From the NCBI RefSeq assembly GCF_001039355.2, contig NW_019774624.1, positions 1,589,979 to 1,621,710 on the forward strand: 31,732 nt of DNA, read 5' to 3'. The notes beneath the pieces are model-generated. The model saw nothing but the letters and a program-made list of their open reading frames with translations. It was not told the origin of the DNA and did not search any database. Below are positions 18,251 to 29,936 of the stretch, in pieces. This stretch comes from Lingula anatina. Its lineage: Eukaryota; Brachiopoda; Lingulata; Lingulida; Lingulidae. How positions within the stretch are numbered: the stretch's first letter is position 1; the number at the start of each line of letters is the position of its first letter. The position numbers and the translations under genes were made by a program.

Positions 18251-20374
18251 TTTAAAAACACCATTCTTTTTAAAGCCCGCGCTCCGACTGCCTTGGGCAT
18301 CCGTAGGTGTGTGAGGAGGGGGCCTTCCCCCAATATATTTGGAAATAAGCCATTGATGTTGTGATTATGTCATGTAAATCAAATATTGGTCTTTAAAATG
18401 GAAGATAGACTGCCTTGTATGAATAAAATTTACCAACCTAGGCGGGACTAGTCTCTGTAGCAGACAGCGTATGTAGTATATTGCTCTCTACAAAAATTGC
18501 TCCGTTCATGAGAAGACGCGTTACTGTAAACCATGAAAAGACCCAGTTCAATAATAAATGGAACTACTTTTTATATCAACTCTGTATCAATTTCTGATTC
18601 CCCATTGAGTAAATTCTAAATCATTCTTACGTATATGGAGATTAAAATAGATTATGATAAATGAAGAGATAGAGGTTGGACAATAAGAATATAAGAACTA
18701 TAAGAACAATAAATCTTTTACATTAATATATGCGCCTTTGGACAAAAATTCATAGAATGTGCTAGATGAGGCAAAGCAAAGATGCTGTTGTTAATGCTGA
18801 ATTAATTTTGTTTATTTAAAAATAGAATAAAATTAATTAGATAAAAAAGTATGTTTTCAAGTAAATATTCGATCAAATATTAATTCTTTTACGGCGTAGC
18901 ATCCATTTTATATACATGTATAATGAAAAGATTTTTTACCAGTCTGATGAAATACGGTATGAAATATTGAATGAACAACTTCAATAAATTAAACCAAGAA
19001 TTTCAAGTCTTTGATTAAACCAGACCGATTTATTCCACTATTAGTTTATTTATTTCACACGTTATTGAAATCTGGAGTTTTTATACTTATGAAGTACTAA
19101 CAATATACAGCAGATTAAAGCTCGAAAGGTGCTCGAAAGATTGTTAACTCATTGCATAAACTTGTTTTAGTTTTAATTTGTCAGTTTTATCTTATTGTGT
19201 AGTTTATTTGAAAACAACAGTTTTCACGCACGCTCCTGTCAATATACAGAGACGGGCTACTTATTGCCTCGGCCCTTTATAAGGAACGAACAAAACCGGT
19301 AGTTTTTAATTTTACCTGGTCACTAACATCATTATCTCTGCCTTTTCTCTCCGTAGTTCATGAAAAAAATGACAAGGTTTTACTTTTTATACCATCCGTT
19401 TTTTTAAAATGATCCTAAAAAAATATTATGTCCAGTTCGTATACGAAGTTCAGATTTCGTACGAGCACCAAAGAAAGGATTATGGAGCAACAAACATCGA
19501 CAACAACGCTAATTCATGAATAGTCATTTTACATCATATCCAGAAAAAGAATGACAACTGATTTTAGTACATTTAAAAACGCCTGTGAAAGAACCCGGGA
19601 TTCTTTCACGTTGGTAAATTTCCGTCTCTCTGTTGAAATAAAGAACCCGATGTTTTTTAACGCGCTACAAGAAAAAAAAAGAAAAGAAAATGCCCCCTAC
19701 CTCCAGAATGTTACGACATGTATTGTTATAGACAGGTATGAATCAAATTCAAACAGGATAATTCAGCTTTGATGGAAGCTGTCAAGCGCACACGACTATG
19801 AATGACAGTTTTTTAAACCAAAGTCAAACGCAATTACTACACTCTTCTCTCCGAACATGTAAAAACCCCTATGTCCTTTGATTGACAAGATGCCAATCAC
19901 ATTCATTAGTTTTGATAGCTGCTGTCAAGTAATAACAGCTTGATTGGCAGGTTATATAAACAAACGTCAATCACAATCATTACACAGTGGATCACTATAG
20001 TCGTCGAACACGTTTGATTGACAAGGTGCCAATCAAATTCAGTTAGTTTTTATAGTTGCTTCAAGTTATAACAGTTTGATTGGCAGGTTATATAAACAAA
20101 CGTCAATCATCGCGCACTGTGATTTCTCTCGCTGTGAAACAGTGAGTATGCCAAAAGAGAGCGCTAAAAGAAAAAACCAATTTAAAAAGCAGATTCAAGT
20201 AAAGAAATATGACATTTGACGTTATTCTGGAAGTAGCGCATGGGTCATTTCAAAATTAGTTCAACTATGTACCCCAGTATGTGCGTGGAAGAAGGAAGAA
20301 TATATGTATTTGCATTATGTGTGGAATATTGACAGGTTCTTTTACTGCCAAAGACTTTCTGCAAATAAATAAAA

Positions 20375-20405
<31 letters not shown>

Positions 20406-20653
20406 AACGATACTAGTTCATCTTCATTAAAGGTGACATTTGTGTTGTGGTTGAGGTAAGTGGTTTCATTTTTGCGGGGCTAAATGTTAGCAAGGACCTG
20501 TCATAATAAGATACGTGGATGGGAAAGAAAAATATAACTGTTAACAAAAATATTACTATCCTATTTAACAAACAAACCGCTACTTCGCTCTTGTAACTAT
20601 TTTGTTGGTTTATTTTACTGCAGTAAAGCGTGGATAAAATAGTTCAAAATGCC
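18251..20653. repeat. Right arm of the 8.2-kb inverted repeat
   Basis: Reverse complement of the left arm, from the TTTAAAAACACCATTC block at its inner end to AGTTCAAAATGCC at its outer end. It lacks both left-arm insertions. Substitutions and small indels against the left arm are frequent, so the duplication is not recent. I see no genes. Confidence 0.9.
20368..20404. repeat. (AAAT)n microsatellite, right arm
   Basis: Eight to nine copies of the tetranucleotide, opposite the left-arm tract at 12749-12774. Confidence 0.85.
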
Positions 20654-20744
20654 CTCACAGTGCCGTTGTTTTTGCGACTTCAGCTGCTGGGGTTAGGTGA
20701 AGGGGCGAGGACAGAAACCGAAAGGACTAAATCGGCACTGGTTT

Positions 20745-21058
20745 ATTACAACTCTCCAATCCTCCAGTCATTTCAAGCGGTCAATACACGTCTTCAACAC
20801 ATATCATAAATCACATGATTATTTGACATGTCAGTACAACACTTTTTTTACACAATTTTATCTTATATAAGAATTTAAAGCCATGCATGTATTTTATTTC
20901 CCCGAGAAATGATATTTTGACATAGGGGGCCCGGTCCATATGTTAAAACTACTTTTCATACGCAGTAATATTCTGACGTTTGTCTTGTCTCAACATGGTT
21001 GTGACGTCTACCACAAAATTGATGGAAATGTGCTAGATGTGACAAGCCGTTGGCCTCC
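20745..21058 (+). repeat. Dispersed 320-bp repeat, copy 2
   Basis: Direct copy of 17330-17655, just outside the right arm of the inverted repeat. Confidence 0.8.
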
Positions 21059-21534
21059 GTAAATGCATATAGTAGGCCATAATAACCGATTTTTAACCAT
21101 TTACCTAAAATATCTTGTTAAAGGGTTTTCCTCATCTACTGATACGGGTAGTTGAAATTGTTATATAAAGTTTTTCATGAATCTTTCAAACGTAGTATTA
21201 CTTGTAAGATATACTATCAACAGACAAGACACGATGCATTTTTCACTTGTGTCTTACATGTACGACAAGACACAACACCACATACAATGAGGGATTTTTT
21301 ATGATTTGGTCACTTATTCAGTGGATCTAAGAGGGAGGGGGCCACGTGCCCCTCCTTTTATACCTATAACTTCTGAAATACACATTTTCCCAATCCCACC
21401 CCTCTTCCACGCACATTTGTACTTCTTCTAGCTATTCTGATCAAAGTAAAATGATATTATAAGTAATTGTAAAGTAAGTTACTCTACTAAATTTGACATC
21501 TACTAAAAACAATTTTTTTACACGCGGTATATTT
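21059..21534. other. No recognisable feature
   Basis: AT-rich, no ORF or repeat that I can name. Confidence 0.45.
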
Positions 21535-21615
21535 TGGCTTCTGTCCTGTCTCAACATGGTTGTGACGACAACCACAGATTTCATGGAAATGTGCTAGATG
21601 TGACAAGCCCTTGGC
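21535..21615 (+). repeat. Dispersed repeat, truncated copy 3
   Basis: Only the 3' 80 bp or so is shared: CTGTCTCAACATGGTTGTGACG, then ATGGAAATGTGCTAGATGTG (each block shown in part). Confidence 0.7.
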
Positions 21616-21967
21616 AGCTGTAAATATGTACATATATCAACGGTTTTTAACCATTTATCTCAATAAAGAATATCGTTAAAATATTTTAATGCATGTCTCT
21701 TGGCACATTGGTTCCTCATCTACCGATCAGAAATAACAGAAGACAAATGTAGAATGAAGTTGTTCATAAATCTGTAATAAGAAGTATTACTTGCAATGTA
21801 CATGTATAATACCATAGCGCGAGACACAGTGTGTTTTTTATTTGTGTCATACTGCACTGTTTTACATTTGCCGAGCGAAAAGAGACATTTTATCCTATGT
21901 CACTCTTCCTCTTTCAACACAAAGTCTTAGATCCTCGAGTGATTGTTAATACATCAACTGTGAAATA

Positions 21968-22215
21968 GGGGAGACCGGGGCTAGTTGGCCCAATTAGACA
22001 CTTTTGGCCTTGTAGTACCAACTAGGAATGAGTTAGAGTAACAGAACCGGTTTCAAAGTAAGCCCCATGAACTAAGCTACGTATCCAACGTCACTATTTT
22101 TCAAATATAATGCCAGATGGCTCACAATTTGACAAAAAACACAGTTGGCGTCAGGGGGACCAACTTGCCCCGCCACGGGGCAAGTTGGCCCCAGGGTCGG
22201 GGCAAGTTGGCCCCC
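21968..22215. mobile_element. GGGGCAAGTTGG MITE-like element with hairpin
   Basis: Starts GGGGAGACCGGGGCTAGTTGG and ends among repeats of GGGGCAAGTTGGCCCC. CCAACTTGCCCC (22160-22171) and GGGGCAAGTTGG (22177-22188) form a 12-bp perfect stem. The right end is unclear. Confidence 0.5.
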
Positions 22216-23710
22216 TATACGACAATGAAGTAAGTATCCCATATAAATGCCTTGAAATACATTTTTAATTTATTAAATTGATTTTTGAGTCTTTGATGAA
22301 TAAATAGTTCAAACGAGGCAAATTTATTGAGGTTTCCGTACGTCACGTTGTAGGGGGGGGGTATGTGTTGCAAGAACCAAAATATCTATCAATAAAATTT
22401 GTTTTGTTTTAATTAAGAATAAATTAATAATGGTATAAAGCAGGCTTTTAATGAATGAAAACGAATAATAAATTTTCATTTTAAAAGAAAGTAACAAATT
22501 CAGTTTTAAACCATTGAGTTTGTTTCAACAATGGTCTCTAGCTCTGTTGCGCGTAAAGGTTTGTGGGTAATACTACATGTAGGTGCCAAAAATAAAACTT
22601 AGTTAGCTTGTGACCCACCCTAAATTAATGGCTTAATTTTTATGGGTCCACCCCTTTTAGTAGACCAAAAAATGTGCCCCTCCCCACCACTTTCTCCGCC
22701 ACCACCCAGTACTTTATGATGACCATCATTATTATCCCGATCCTCCCCATATCGAAGATTGTCGGCACACTCCATGGACCAAGCCCCTCTACTTCTTTCT
22801 ATCAACTGCCATCCTCGTGACCTCTGTTAAACTTTTTCTTATCCATTTGTATGTTGGTTTTCCGGGGGGCGTCTCGATAGTCCGAAGGTTCATTTGTCCG
22901 AAGGTTCATTGGTCCGAAATTCCACCCAAACCTTGGCCAGCCACGTTTTCTCTTTATTGGGACGCTTAGAAATGTTGATGTTAACAACTCTAATTTTTCC
23001 AATCGCAACTCAATAAAGAGATAGAGCAATTACTTCTTATAAGCACCTCAATATTAGGAATCGTTCATTCATAAAAAAAAGGAAAAAGGATACAGAATAG
23101 GTAAAGGTAAAGTAACAGTGTGCAGAGGGTAAATGTTGTCTGGATAGGGCATACATGTACAACACATTGGAGTATGGGGGGGGGGGGGTACTCACAGGCC
23201 CTTCTGGCTGTTACTAAATTCATAACAGGAACGAGTCGAGCATTGGTTCGTAATTTAAAAAAAAACTCTTGAGGAATACTTGATTTGGTAGCTTCAATTA
23301 TATTTTACTATTATTAATATTATCAAATTGATTAAATACCAAAATATAGATTAATCAAGATCACCACCTTTGAAATCTCTGGTTTGAGCATCACTTCCTG
23401 TCAGCTTTATTACTAAAGACAATCTAATTTGCATATAAGAGAAAAAAGCAGTTTTTATCTTGTGTTGGGTTCTTTACATATTTTTTCATTATTTTAAAAA
23501 AGCAATGTTCCTTTTTTACTGACACATTTATAGATATTTTATCAATATGTGTAATTTATTAATTATATAATCATAGAAACAACATATTCCAGACGTGTAT
23601 GACGTAATCCCTTCCAAGTCATAAAAGTAGTAAAATAGCGCTGACTGGTGAAGTAGGTCAATTGCCTGTGTAATTCTCCAATACGATTATTGATTTTTTT
23701 GTAACGTGGA
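22216..23710. other. No gene; short TCCGAA repeats near 22880-22920
   Basis: Three copies of GTCCGAA(G/A) with GTTCATT between them lie at about 22880-22920. Several G runs (22352, 23177). The frames 22620-22805 and 22802-23029 resemble nothing known. Confidence 0.45.
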
Positions 23711-24118
23711 ACATTTTGGGGGGAGGATGAAGAGAGAGAGGGGTCGAATTACCAAAAATATTGGCATGCCTAGAATAACTACAGGTAAAATATACTGCAA
23801 ATTTAAGAAAAGTAAAAAAACAAGATGCATTCATTCAATTGCAGCGAGTTCAAGTTTACAGATATTATGAGATCTTTGTATTTCATTTGCCTCTCCTTAA
23901 AATGGCGCTGACCGCGTTAACTCTTCCGCTCCCGGGAAACACTGAGAATCCAGCGCCCTGTGGCAGCATAAGACCCGACAACGATACCGGATACGTGCAC
24001 ACAGTAGCTGGGGTGGGTTAGGAGGGGGTTAACCCCCCCCTCCCCCATACACACAGATTTCCAACCACACGTCAGTATTCAGCGGAGAGAGTGTGGTGGA
24101 CTAACATTATATACTTTC
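23711..24118 (+). repeat. Promoter-like direct repeat, copy 1
   Basis: A 408-bp segment repeated at 24121-24477. It is GC-richer than its surroundings (GCGCTGACCGCGTTAACTCT, CTCCCGGGAAAC) and ends at the base before an N at 24119. Confidence 0.85.
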
Positions 24119-24120
24119 NC

Positions 24121-24477
24121 ATTTTAGGGGGAGGATGAAGAGAGAGTGAGGTCAAATAACCAAAAATATTTGGAATGCCTAGAATAACTGAAAGCAGAAT
24201 ATGCTGCAAATTTAAGAAAAGCTAAAAAATAAGTACAATTTTATAGATAGTATGATATCTTTATATTTTATCTGCCTCTCCCTAAAATGGCGCTGACCGC
24301 GTTAACTCTTCCGCTCCCGGGAAACGCAGAGAATCCAGCGCACTGTGGCAGCATAAGACCCGACAACGATACCGGATACGTGCACACAGTAGCCGGGGTG
24401 GGTTAACCAACACACACATTTCCAACCACGTCAGTTTTCAGCGGAGAGAGTGTTGTGGCCTAACATTATATACTTTC
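24121..24477 (+). repeat. Promoter-like direct repeat, copy 2
   Basis: Second copy, about 50 bp shorter through small deletions, ending in the same AACATTATATACTTTC. The two copies could be alleles placed in tandem at an assembly join. Confidence 0.85.
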
Positions 24478-24513
24478 CCTCAGCTCGCGGAAGACCGTAC
24501 CAGGGACACTCAG
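24462..24513 (+). promoter_or_regulatory. Possible promoter and first exon with CAG|GTAAAC donor
   Basis: TTATATA (24465-24471) follows CpG-rich sequence, and about 40 bp later CACTCAG|GTAAACTG is a good splice donor (GT at 24514). A short non-coding first exon ending at 24513 would suit the candidate exon at 25266. This is inference: there is no coding signal and no transcript evidence. Confidence 0.3.
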
Positions 24514-25265
24514 GTAAACTGATTAGAGATGTGGTCAGCAGTGAACTCGATGCAGTGGTCAGTGTCACTGTCAGTGGGTTATATTGATATTATTATATAT
24601 AAATCTATTTGGTATCAATGCTATGTTTATCTATCATCAGTATCTTTCTGGGTTCAGGCATGGGATTTCTGTCACCAGATTTCTGTTATGTCTAAAAGTT
24701 CGCTCTGGGAATCTGTGCAGATAGGATGTAAAAATCAGTGTACGCAGAGGAACAGAAAATATTTTTTTCCCTGAACCACTTTTCCATGTTTTGAAATCTA
24801 CATATTCAGTTCTAGGTCGGCAGAACTGTTTACTTTTGAAATGCATTCTTTTATTTTGGTGAAAAAAATAATAAAAATTTTAACCAGTACACTAACACAT
24901 GTAGCTGTATTCTCACATGCCTGTGGACAGTGTCCAGATAGATAGCCACAGTTAACACCTAATGACAGCATCCAGGTCTTGGAATAGATGTTATAGTTCG
25001 GAACGTGTGACATGATTATATTTTAATGTTTTGATGTAAGAATATCATTTTCTTTTCTTCAGTTATCCTACAAATGTACACATATTTTGTTAATAAGAAA
25101 AACTTTGATTTCTTTTTACAGAGGACTTAAATTTGATCTTGTTTGATTTATATTTATTGCCTTATCAACAAATATTTGTAAATGGAGAAGTTATTTGCTT
25201 TTAAAAAATGATATGATTGTTAAGATAAACTTTTTTTTCAAATCTGCTTCATAATTTTCTGGAAG
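24514..25265. other. Presumed intron, no further exon seen
   Basis: AT-rich. I looked for an exon encoding the segment that normally precedes the exon at 25266 and found none. The frame 24529-24774 has no family resemblance. Confidence 0.35.
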
Positions 25266-25349
25266 TTGACTCTAAATGACAGCGTTGATGTTTGTGACAA
25301 AATGATTGATGCAGATGTGTTGAATCCATTGTTTGCTCTGCAAAAAGAG
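25266..25349 (+). CDS. Candidate coding exon, HEATR3/SYO1-like
   Basis: An 84-bp, 28-codon open exon flanked by an acceptor (pyrimidine-rich tract then GGAAG|) and a donor (AAAGAG|GTAAAT), phase 0 at both ends. It encodes LTLNDSVDVCDKMIDADVLN followed by PLFALQKE. From memory, the N-terminal HEAT-repeat region of HEATR3, the importin-like chaperone that escorts ribosomal proteins of the 5S RNP into the nucleus, has the same pattern: L-S/T, V-C-D-x-M, D-I/V, P-L-x-A-L-x-K-E, with about 12 of 28 identical and many conservative changes. No exon for the preceding ~80 residues is recognisable upstream, so the 5' part is missing, unrecognised, or the copy is partial. It is too short to have appeared as a long open frame. 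Confidence 0.55.
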
Positions 25350-26610
25350 GTAAATTCATATTCCTTATCTAAAAATAATGTCTTATTTTCAATAAATTGA
25401 TATAAATTTTGTAAAAGGTGCTGAAATGTCAAACTTATTATAAAATGTTTATTACAGCATATAAAGTCTTGCACACTGTAGGTATTTGAAAATTGCCCTA
25501 AGTCAATGTTTCAGTCTGTATATCCTTTAAACATCTTTCCTCATTCAGTTCTGATCTTTAAAAGAGGTTGACAGTATAATCTGATTTAACCCAAAGGTGA
25601 ATCGAAGTCCTAGTGAACTGTACCGTAGGATATTTTTATTCCTCAAAAGACAATTGCAATCTCTCTAGGCTGCTTTGGGCTTTCATTAACATGTTAATTT
25701 CTGGTCGGTGAAATTTTATGAGTTTTTGACAGAAGTGATTGATTTATGATAGTTTTTCATTATCATATAGGGATGGGTTTGTCTTTGTTTTGCATCTGGC
25801 ATCACCTTAAAGTGTGTTGTAGTCTCAGTGGACAACCGTGTAACTTTACATGTTGGAAAGGATAGGTGAACCATTGTCTAGTGTGGTATAAGCATGGTTA
25901 TCCCTTTATTTACTTGTGCACATTATGGAAAAGTGATTGTGATTTTGCTGGCAAACAAAGTAATATTACATAAAAATTGACAACAAACCTGTTTTGTACA
26001 TTGTTGAATTATTATTATCTGCTTTACATGTATGACAGTATATTTAACAGCTTTGCTGCCTTGTTTTCATAATGCTTGGCATTCAGTTAAGCAATGTCAT
26101 ACTTTCTCAAACAAAAATCAAATATCTCTTCTTTGAACTTGGTTCTTGCTAATTAAACCTCTGCATTTCATATATCCTATGTTTGTCATATACGTACATT
26201 ACACAACATATAATGCAACATACATACAAAGAATGGGTCAAAGTTATGAGGGATCGAAGAAAATCATTTTGGTAACTTTACCACTGCATAACACCAGATA
26301 GAACTTTGCCTCACATTGGTTTCTCTTGTTGTGTTAAAAGAATGAACATTTAAATAACAATAATTGCTGTTTTATAATGGAAAGACATTGGAAATTGTGA
26401 TTTCAACTGTTGCTAACTTGCTGTTGTATTATACATAGGGACCATTCAGAACGAGAAGAGCCCAGTGTTAGCCAGGCCATGACCTAAATATGGCGGACCT
26501 ACATGAAAGGAACACCGCTTCATCCTGTTATAGTCTCTCCACCTCTTAAATGCCTCCCCACGCATCGTTTCTGCAGGGCCACAGTAATTTAATCTCGGTT
26601 CAATTCAACC
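25350..26610. other. Presumed intron, AT-rich
   Basis: No exon I can support. A GC-richer island at 26439-26600 starts after a possible acceptor (TATACATAG|) and includes AATATGGCGGACC, but all frames close quickly. Confidence 0.4.
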
Positions 26611-26770
26611 AGTTGCAGTTGCATTGTGGGAATACATTGAGTGTGACATCAGCAGTTGCAGTTGCATTATGGGAATACATTGAGCATTGTGACATCAACA
26701 ATTGCAGTTGCATTATGGGAATACATTTAGTATTCTGACATCAACATTGTGACATCAACAATTGTGGTTA
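26611..26770. repeat. 42-49-bp tandem repeat, about 3.5 copies, cut by an N
   Basis: AGTTGCAGTTGCATT(A/G)TGGG begins at 26611 and 26653, with a third at about 26700, each followed by AATACATT(G/T)AG and a GACATCA motif. The array stops at the N at 26771. Confidence 0.8.
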
Positions 26771-26789
26771 NTTGTCTTCCTTCAAGCTT

Positions 26790-27250
26790 GCAGAACTGAT
26801 GAACATTCGTGATATACAGGCAGAATTCGAAAACCGCCATGAGCCCACCAGTTTTTTCAAAAATTTTTTCACTTTTTTCAACATGTATGCAATACAGGCA
26901 ACACATTTCATGGAAAACTGATAAGCCTTTTGTTTTCAAACTTACCAGTGTTACTAGAATACAGGTTGAATCTGAAAATCCACTTATTCAAACTATTCTT
27001 CTGGAAGTAATGCTGATATATTTTTTTTCAGTATTTTTTATGCTGTATGCAACACTGACAATACACTTCAAGGAAATCCAATAATATTGTCTTCAAACTT
27101 TCAGGAGTGATCAATATTATTTTAATGCTTTTTTTGCTTAAATTATAATATATGCTGTACATATAACACATTTCAAACTAAAAGGACTGATTCATACAGG
27201 CCAACTCTAAAATCAGCTTGATGGAACCATTTTTCTTGGATTTGTGTGGT
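26790..27250 (+). repeat. Degenerate ~150-bp module, three copies in a row
   Basis: The module has TTCAAACTTAC, AGAACTGATGA, ATACAGG or ATACAGC, then a GAAAA(C/T)C block, TTTTTTCAG or similar, and ATGCAACACTG. Further scattered copies occur at about 28015-28190, 30375-30520, 31065-31230 and 31415-31560, all in the same orientation. Confidence 0.6.
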
Positions 27251-27719
27251 TTTTTTGTTTTATTTCTCGGCATATAATATATGGAATAAAGATAACAGAG
27301 ATACACCCATAGTTACTATTGAACTTGAATAAGAAGTCATATACTGGCAATCTAACTGTGATCTTAAAATTGACTTTTGACCTTCTTTTCTCCATGAATC
27401 ACAGTTCACAAATTTGGATTTCAACTTTTACTCTTCCCCATGATTTTGTTTTAAATTGTTATTTTCAATAAAAAATATCTAGAACTCTTGTTTATTATTG
27501 CATCAAAATTGACAAAATGACCTATTTTCTGCATCTTTATTTTCTGTTTTTTGTATGTACATTTCACAGCTTTGCTGCCTTGTTCTTGGTTTTCCATACT
27601 AATGCGCTTTCTCCAGCTGGTGGTACAACATCTGGAGGTGGTATCACCTCTCTAATCCTCTAGTTAAAAGAGTGTATGTGTTTGTGTGTATGTGTGTGGA
27701 AAATTCCATTTTTTACATC

Positions 27720-27970
27720 ATGGTATTTTCAAAGTGTGACTATGAACTTCAGTGGGCCTGAAGAACTTAGGTATTTAGAAATGATACTAGCTATCATCTG
27801 CAGAGCATCATTAAAATTGGTGGTGATTATACTGTTAAGCTTTAAGTAGTGTGGTATCAAAATTGAAGAAAACCCTTTTTTGGGCACTGCCTCAGTAGTG
27901 GCCATTTAAGGTAAACCAAATACTTATTCTCAAACCTACAGAAAGGAAACATACGGCTAAAATACAGCTT
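27720..27970 (+). repeat. Degenerate intronic repeat, type 2, copy 1
   Basis: Shares GTGACT...GAACTTC, GGCCTGAAGA, GGTGATTAT.CTGTTAAG, GAAGAAAACCC, TTTTGGGCACTGC and CCATTTAAGG in order with 28560-28830. Confidence 0.7.
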
Positions 27971-28559
27971 GTCAGCTTGTCACCATAAAGGCAATAAAAG
28001 CAAAACAGTTACGTGTGTCTTATTTTTGAACTTATAAAAGTTATACTTAGAATTGATGTGCAGCTCGAATTAGAGAATCGGAGAACTTGATTGGATTATT
28101 TATCTTGAATTTATGCATTTTTTGAGAAATTTTCATTTTTGCATATTAAATGTGTGAGTCTGCACTGTCATGGACCTGAAGTTGGTCATCTATTCTTAAT
28201 ATGTGTGTTACCTACAGTGCATAATTAGAATTTGGTGCTGGTTTTGCTGTTAAGCATTATGTAATATTTCATCAAAACTGACAATGTATCACAAATTCCT
28301 TTATGTTGCAGCCATTATTTTCACTCTACTGTCAAGTTTTAAAAATGGAAATAAACTCATAACATTGCAGTTTCTCAGATTCAATCATTCACTGTGTTCA
28401 GAATCTCAGAATGGAGGAAATTGGACATTTAACACTTTTCTATTGGTATTTTCCCCATCTCATCAATTTTCTTAGTTGGTCATATAAAAATGACAGTAAA
28501 CTGTTAATTTTGTTTTATGTTAAAAAATTGTTAAAAATGGAAAAAAATAAACCCATGTC
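27971..28559. other. Presumed intron, contains a further type-1 module
   Basis: A type-1 module lies at about 28015-28190. Overlapping frames at 28284-28626 are AT-rich and unassigned. Confidence 0.4.
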
Positions 28560-28830
28560 AGAACAGTGCTGTCTTGTTTACATTTTGGCATTTTCAAGGT
28601 GTGACTTTGAAGTTCCATTGGCCTGAAGACCTTTGCTATTCACATTTTCTGAATATCCATGTTACTAATATTCTATTATAAAAATTGATGGTCATTATGC
28701 TGTTAAACATTATGTAATGTTGCATCAAAATTTGAAGAAACCCCTATTTTGGGCACTGCTCCCATGATGACCATTTAAGGAAAACCATCTCACTTACTGT
28801 TCTCAAACTTCAGTAAAGAAACATGGGACT
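28560..28830 (+). repeat. Degenerate intronic repeat, type 2, copy 2
   Basis: Direct copy of 27720-27970, about 850 bp away and noticeably diverged. Confidence 0.7.
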
Positions 28831-29936
28831 ATATGTTGTTTGCTGTATCTGTAGAATTTACATTCCATATTTTACCAGAATAAGAGTTTATTTTACTATC
28901 TTAGCAACGGAGGTTAGGTAAAACTGTAGTGTGAATTATGCGATCATTTAAACCGTTCAGAATGTCTGGTGGTATTGTAAAACATCATTTGCTCTTCCCA
29001 GAAGAGCGGGGTGGATCAGGTAGTTTCTAGATAATCTTTTCAAAACTTATCCAGATTTTGTTGTTGGCCACTTAAACATATTATTGCACTTGCCACATTT
29101 TGTTAAAAACTTACCATACAAGCACAGTAAAATTGTTCGAGTCAATTTCTGTTATTTGTCCAATATAAGATGGTAAGGTGCATATAAGATGCATGTAACT
29201 GAGGATTAGCTTCACTGATTAATACACTGGTACATAATGTATAAACATTGTTTCCCATTAGGTATGAAATGACAGGTTAACAGGCATGACATGGAAGCCA
29301 TCAGCACTTAGTATGCTGCAGCTGTCATTACTGGTATCAACCTGGAAGTTGAAAAAGAGTATTTATAAGATAAGAAAAAACAGAATAATAATTTACTAAA
29401 TGAATAAAATACAAATGTATAAATTTGGGACTCTTTTGCCCTGTAATAGCGCCATTATCCTGAAAATGTATGCCAAAAGTTTTACCTTCATAGTGTCATT
29501 TATGACCTTCCAGATTAGATTTCTAAATTGGACTTTATAATTGGTACATTTCAACAACCTTTGATTATTACATTATATTTCTGCTGTTTTCTTTCAATCC
29601 AGATAAGTTACATTTGGATACCTTGTATGTATAACATTGAAGTACCTTGTATTACTTTTGACTAGGATAGTATTATATTACAGTTTGTAGATAAACAGGA
29701 ATTAAGGTGAACCACTATATGTAGAATGTGTAGCATTCTAATGGGTAGATAGTGAGTTATTGCAGAGCATAGATCATGGAAACCAGTTCAGAATGTCTCA
29801 GTATTGTCTGCAGATCACCATGCTGTACTTGTCTTCCAACTATGGTATCAGTGCACGTACTATTAACTTTCTAGAAAATAAAGTTTATTTAACTAGATAT
29901 ATTGGTTTGCATGGTCAGTCTTCAGTTGTCCCTTGT
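28831..29936. other. Presumed intron, no recognisable feature
   Basis: AT-rich with no exon or repeat that I can name. Confidence 0.45.

Noticed and set aside
22620-23029. Minus-strand genes
   Set aside because: Gly- and charge-rich frames from G runs and TCCGAA repeats; no resemblance to a protein family.
23839-24021. A 60-residue gene repeated in the GC-rich duplicate
   Set aside because: The frame is kept in both copies only because the DNA is duplicated; no family, no other support.
26439-26600. Exon beginning after TATACATAG, with ATGGCGGAC
   Set aside because: All frames close within about 20 codons and it does not continue the exon at 25266 in phase; no donor that fits.
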